A model generated the notes under the pieces. That model was not told the origin of the DNA. It saw only the letters and a program-made list of their open reading frames with translations, and searched no databases. A program made the translations under genes and the position numbers. Positions 18,794 to 21,894 of a DNA stretch of 21,894 nucleotides are shown in pieces; the stretch's first letter is position 1, and every line of letters starts with the position of its first letter. This DNA is from Willaertia magna (Eukaryota > Heterolobosea > Eutetramitea > Acrasida > Naegleriidae). The DNA is taken from contig CADWAF010004099.1 in assembly GCA_902984215.1 (NCBI GenBank), positions 1-21,894 on the forward strand, in the 5' to 3' direction.

Positions 18794-19138
18794 TGTTGCA
18801 TATTATTTTGTTTTCAAAAACTTGGTGTATTCTTTGTTGTTTTTGTTGTGGAAAATAGCCTTTCGTTATGAATGATTTGTTTTTCCCAAATAATGCAAAA
18901 AAACAAATGATAATTGACACATTCAGAAGAATTTGTTAATGACCCTTTCGGATTTGATGGCAATAAATAATATTGTTGAACGTAAAAGAAGCACTGATGT
19001 GCATCTAAAATCAATGATGACCATCTACAAGTTCACATCTGTCAGGGTCTGTAAATAGTTGCTGTTCATTCAAAAGCCTTTCGCATTCTTATTGTTGGGA
19101 TAATTTGGTATTTAAATCTTTCTTGTCTGAAAATAAAA
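18794..19138. promoter_or_regulatory. Divergent promoter region with three CCTTTCG motifs
   Basis: These 345 bp separate the ankyrin and HAD-like start codons. CCTTTCG occurs three times in the same orientation, at 18859-18865, 18944-18950 and 19077-19083, and AGCCTTTCG twice. In DNA this AT-rich that is more than expected by eye, so a shared factor site is possible. No coding region is supported. Confidence 0.35.
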
Positions 19139-20311
19139 ATGTGTGCATTGTCATTGCCAAATAAACCAAAGATATTACTTCATTTTGATGTTAATAAAAC
19201 GTTAATTATCAATGATTCTGCAGCAGGGAAATCAATGGATGATTTAATTGCTCAAATTATAATGTCTTCAATTTGGGGACATGTTCATAATTTGGAAAAT
19301 GAAACAACTTCTTTTGAGTTACTTTCTTTTAATCTTTCAAGCAGCAAGCCTAATAGTGTTACTACTTCAAACAATCTTCCACTAGTAAATTACTATGATT
19401 ACATCGAAAGATACCTACATCCATATCCCGATTACCCAGAAGATACTTCTCTAGAAATTCGGAAACACACCAATAGAAAAATAAAGGAAAGGAGAACAGG
19501 ATGTGTTAAAAATTTTTTAAAAACAGATTTTGGTAAACAGTTCGCAAAAGAAGCAGAAGAAATGAAAAATTGTTTGAAATGTAAGAATGGAGAAGGCTTT
19601 GTAAATATTGTTCCAGCCTTTTTTGAGTTGTTATTGGAGTTATATAGAAGACAAAGGGATTTTGAAATTATTTTAAGGACTTTTGGAACGTTAGATGATA
19701 TTTCAAGTGTTGTTGAGGAAATTAATTTGTTTTGTGAAGGAAATCATAGACAATTTCCTTTAACTGAAGAGGAAGTGAAGTTTTTTAGATCTAAAAAGAT
19801 TTCAATTAAGAGAGAAGGAGTAAGAGGATATATGTATAGAAATTGTAATACCACTTGTAATTTAATTTTAAATTCTTTACAATTTAAAAAGGAAATGTTA
19901 GATTTTAAACCAATTAATGAAATGAAATTTGAAAAGAATGAAATTGTATTGCATGGTTTGGATAACGTTTATCATAATATTATTGCTACAAATCAATCAA
20001 GAATTATACGTGACTTTTATTATTGGTGGCATGTTAATAATGAATGCTGTATTGGAGGTAAGGTGTTTTTGGTTGATGTGGAAGAAAAGAATATTTTCCA
20101 AATATTTTTCGATGACAATGTTTGTGTCAATCCAAAGTTTCCAGTAAAGGGAATTATAGATTTGAGAAATGCCAAAACAGGAGAATCTTTAGACCAAGAA
20201 AAATATTTGGGAATATTTACTGTGAATGCTTATGCCTTAGATTTTATCAAAAATCAACAGTATTATATTCAAGAATTGGGCAAGGCAGAACAATTGTGGC
20301 AAAATCTTTAA
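19139..20311 (+). CDS. HAD-like protein with a DxNxT nucleophile motif
   Basis: The product is 390 residues starting MCALSLPNKPKILLHFDVNKT. The first hydrophobic strand ends in D17-V-N19-K-T21, matching HAD motif I but with Asn where phosphatases have the second Asp. A second strand ends in Thr181 (FEIILRTFGT), fitting motif II. FFDDNV (D325, D326) fits motif IV, the Mg-binding acidic pair. A 160-residue insertion between motifs I and II carries a Cys pair (CLKC) and could be a cap. HAD enzymes use the first Asp as nucleophile and the second as general acid, so hydrolase activity may be altered or absent. I recall DVNKT-type uncharacterised proteins in other protists and fungi, but assign no substrate. 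The first ATG follows an A-rich leader. Confidence 0.75.
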   Translation: MCALSLPNKPKILLHFDVNKTLIINDSAAGKSMDDLIAQIIMSSIWGHVHNLENETTSFELLSFNLSSSKPNSVTTSNNLPLVNYYDYIERYLHPYPDYPEDTSLEIRKHTNRKIKERRTGCVKNFLKTDFGKQFAKEAEEMKNCLKCKNGEGFVNIVPAFFELLLELYRRQRDFEIILRTFGTLDDISSVVEEINLFCEGNHRQFPLTEEEVKFFRSKKISIKREGVRGYMYRNCNTTCNLILNSLQFKKEMLDFKPINEMKFEKNEIVLHGLDNVYHNIIATNQSRIIRDFYYWWHVNNECCIGGKVFLVDVEEKNIFQIFFDDNVCVNPKFPVKGIIDLRNAKTGESLDQEKYLGIFTVNAYALDFIKNQQYYIQELGKAEQLWQNL

Positions 20312-20369
20312 GGATATTTTTTGCCAGATATATATCACTGGAGCACTTAATAATAATACTTAAACAGTA

Positions 20370-20442
20370 GCCCGCTTAGCTCAGTTGGTAGAGCGTGAGA
20401 CTGAAGATCTTAAGGTCGCTAGTTCGATCCTGGCAGCGGGCA
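20370..20442 (+). tRNA. tRNA-Phe(GAA)
   Basis: A complete 73-nt cloverleaf is present with no intron. The acceptor stem is GCCCGCT paired with AGCGGGC plus discriminator A. The D-stem is GCTC/GAGC. The anticodon stem is TGAGA/TCTTA (one G-T pair) around loop CTGAAGA, with anticodon GAA at 20403-20405. The T-arm is GCTAG/CTGGC around TTCGATC. Internal A-box (TAGCTCAGTTGG) and B-box (AGTTCGATCC) promoter elements are intact. Confidence 0.97.
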
Positions 20443-20446
20443 GTAG

Positions 20447-20450
20447 TTTT
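20447..20450 (+). terminator. RNA polymerase III T-run after tRNA-Phe
   Basis: TTTT begins five bases after the discriminator base, the usual position for polymerase III termination. Confidence 0.7.
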
Positions 20451-20562
20451 AAATTTGCCGTAGTCACCAAGTTCACCAAGTGCAGTTCCAAAAGCGAACA
20501 TTTAAAACATGTTAAAAAAGTTACCTTTTTGCAACAGGCTAACCAAACAACAACAAAATACA

Positions 20563-21894
20563 ATGATTTCAAATGCCGATTTCACAGGTCCCACTTATAA
20601 AAAGGCAAATAATAGAAAAAAGAAAAATAACAAAGAAAGCAATATTTCAAGGACAACATCTGTAAAAATTGATAGGTCTGCAGAACAAATTAAACAAAAT
20701 GGAACAGGTTTACATTTAGATTCCTGGCCTTACAATTTATGGGAAAAACTATTTCATGATTACACATATGTACCTTTAGATAGATTTAGACCATTTCAAT
20801 CAATGGTTTGTTTAACAGATGGTGATTCAAACAGAAATATTAAAGAAGGTGGTTTAGAACTAATCCCTGGATTCCATGCTATTTGTGAAAAGTACTTTCC
20901 TTTAAATGATATTAAGTTAAGAGGAAATGACACTAATAATATTAGAACTAAAAGCTCTTGGGTCTCTTCTTATCATTTAGGGTTTGATAAAGAAGAAGAT
21001 CAATATTTAAAAAAGTTTATAAGGAAAGTTCAGAGAATTCCAGAAGATTGGAAAGCCCCACCTGCCTCAACTACTTTATGTAATATTACTAGTGTAGAAG
21101 AGTGTGTAAATCATGTAAAGTTAATTGGAGAAGAACATGACAGTTTAACTTATGTGCCTGTTAAAAAGGGAGATTTTATATTTTTTGATATTCGTTCACC
21201 ACATCAAAATTCAGATGCCAACGAAACGAAAACAGCTCGTTCTGTTTTTTATCATGCTTATTTATTGCGACATGCATGTAATGAAAAAACAATTAATGAT
21301 TTGAAAGAACGTAGAAAGACATTAGATCATCCTAAAGATTTTAACTCTAAATTCTCAAATATGGAAAAGAAAATAATGTCAGCTAATGAAGAGTTAGATA
21401 CAGAACTAAGTAAATTATTATTTAACGAGAAAGAATGGACCAATGAGGTGATTGAAAGGGATAGTGAGATTGATAAGATATTAAGGAAATATGATGAAAT
21501 ACTAACGGAAAGACATATTCAATTCTATCATCGTTTTGGATATGTTGTAGTTGAAAATGCAGTTGAAACAAGCGAATGTGATGATTTATTAAATGAATTT
21601 TTAGGGGCTTCTACAAAATTAGGTTGTCCTATTGATAAAAAGAACGAATTGACAAATGGTGAATGGCGTAATATTGCAGGTAATTTTGGGGCTATGATTG
21701 AGTTTTATTGGCTTAAGGGTCAACAAAATATTAGAAAGAGTGAGAAGTTGTATACTGCCACCGTTAAATTATTGGCTAACACTTGGTGTTGTAAGCAAGA
21801 CAATTTATGGAATGTGCCTTACAAATGCCCATTGATAGAAGAAGTTAATCCAAAGTGTTTGTGGCTTTACATTGATAGATTAAATTACAGGTTG
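20563..21894 (+). CDS. Tandem phytanoyl-CoA-dioxygenase-like protein (3' end beyond window)
   Basis: 444 codons are open from ATG at 20563 to the right edge with no stop. The first ~40 residues are Lys/Asn-rich. The first domain shows the 2-oxoglutarate/Fe(II) oxygenase set: H51-x-D53 (GLHLDSWP), a GGLELIPGFH strand-turn typical of the PhyH family, H214 (SPHQNSD) and R226 twelve residues later for 2-oxoglutarate. An acidic/basic helical linker follows. At ~residue 325 a second PhyH-like start appears (HIQFYHRFGYVVVENAV) and the window ends inside it. Such enzymes hydroxylate small molecules, lipids or proteins, but the substrate is unknown. The start lies 120 bp after the tRNA. An extra 5' exon cannot be excluded because no stop lies just upstream of the ATG. 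Confidence 0.82.
   Translation, partial: MISNADFTGPTYKKANNRKKKNNKESNISRTTSVKIDRSAEQIKQNGTGLHLDSWPYNLWEKLFHDYTYVPLDRFRPFQSMVCLTDGDSNRNIKEGGLELIPGFHAICEKYFPLNDIKLRGNDTNNIRTKSSWVSSYHLGFDKEEDQYLKKFIRKVQRIPEDWKAPPASTTLCNITSVEECVNHVKLIGEEHDSLTYVPVKKGDFIFFDIRSPHQNSDANETKTARSVFYHAYLLRHACNEKTINDLKERRKTLDHPKDFNSKFSNMEKKIMSANEELDTELSKLLFNEKEWTNEVIERDSEIDKILRKYDEILTERHIQFYHRFGYVVVENAVETSECDDLLNEFLGASTKLGCPIDKKNELTNGEWRNIAGNFGAMIEFYWLKGQQNIRKSEKLYTATVKLLANTWCCKQDNLWNVPYKCPLIEEVNPKCLWLYIDRLNYRL

Noticed and set aside
20381..20600. Small ORFs across the tRNA on both strands
   Set aside because: They overlap the tRNA-Phe gene and the leader of the dioxygenase gene and have no protein-like features.

Overview
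This is nuclear DNA of an AT-rich unicellular eukaryote. It shows spliceosomal GT-AG introns of only 44-50 bp, an importin-beta protein, F-box, F-BAR, SH3, SPRY and ankyrin modules, and an intronless eukaryotic tRNA-Phe. Every supported complete gene ends in TAA or TAG, and no reassigned code is needed. The gene style (tiny introns, F-box/SPRY paralogues, kelch and ankyrin proteins, closely packed tail-to-tail genes) suits a free-living amoeboid or flagellate protist, for example a heterolobosean or amoebozoan. That assignment is inference and of low confidence.

Layout. Positions 1-1615 (-) hold the 5' part of a kelch-propeller gene that runs off the left edge. Positions 1616-6552 are a 4.9-kb gene-free stretch of extreme AT content. 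Inside it, two diverged direct repeats of about 300 bp (2511-2810 and 6078-6364) bracket a still more AT-rich 3.3-kb core. Two tandem F-box/SPRY paralogues follow (6553-7434 and 7580-8470). The first is frameshifted by one missing T. Convergent with them is a four-exon gene (8535-10448, -) for a secreted-topology seven-transmembrane protein with a Cys-rich, glycosylation-site-rich ectodomain. It is almost certainly one gene although it looks like three fragments by ORF calling. Divergent from it is an importin-4/Kap123-type karyopherin (10791-13978, one intron). An out-of-frame open region of about 317 codons (to 14928) follows with no start codon of its own near its beginning. Next come an F-BAR/double-SH3 gene (15095-16714, one intron), a convergent ankyrin-repeat gene (16760-18793, -), and a divergent HAD-like gene (19139-20311). 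The window ends with tRNA-Phe(GAA) (20370-20442) and the start of a tandem phytanoyl-CoA-dioxygenase-like protein (20563 to the right edge).

How they relate. Nothing suggests an operon or one shared pathway. These are ordinary eukaryotic genes for ubiquitin-ligase adaptors, membrane signalling, nuclear import and membrane/actin remodelling, plus two enzymes or enzyme-like proteins. The parts that stand out are the repeat-bounded AT core, the mosaic F-box/SPRY pair, the unresolved importin 3' end, and the multi-exon seven-transmembrane gene.
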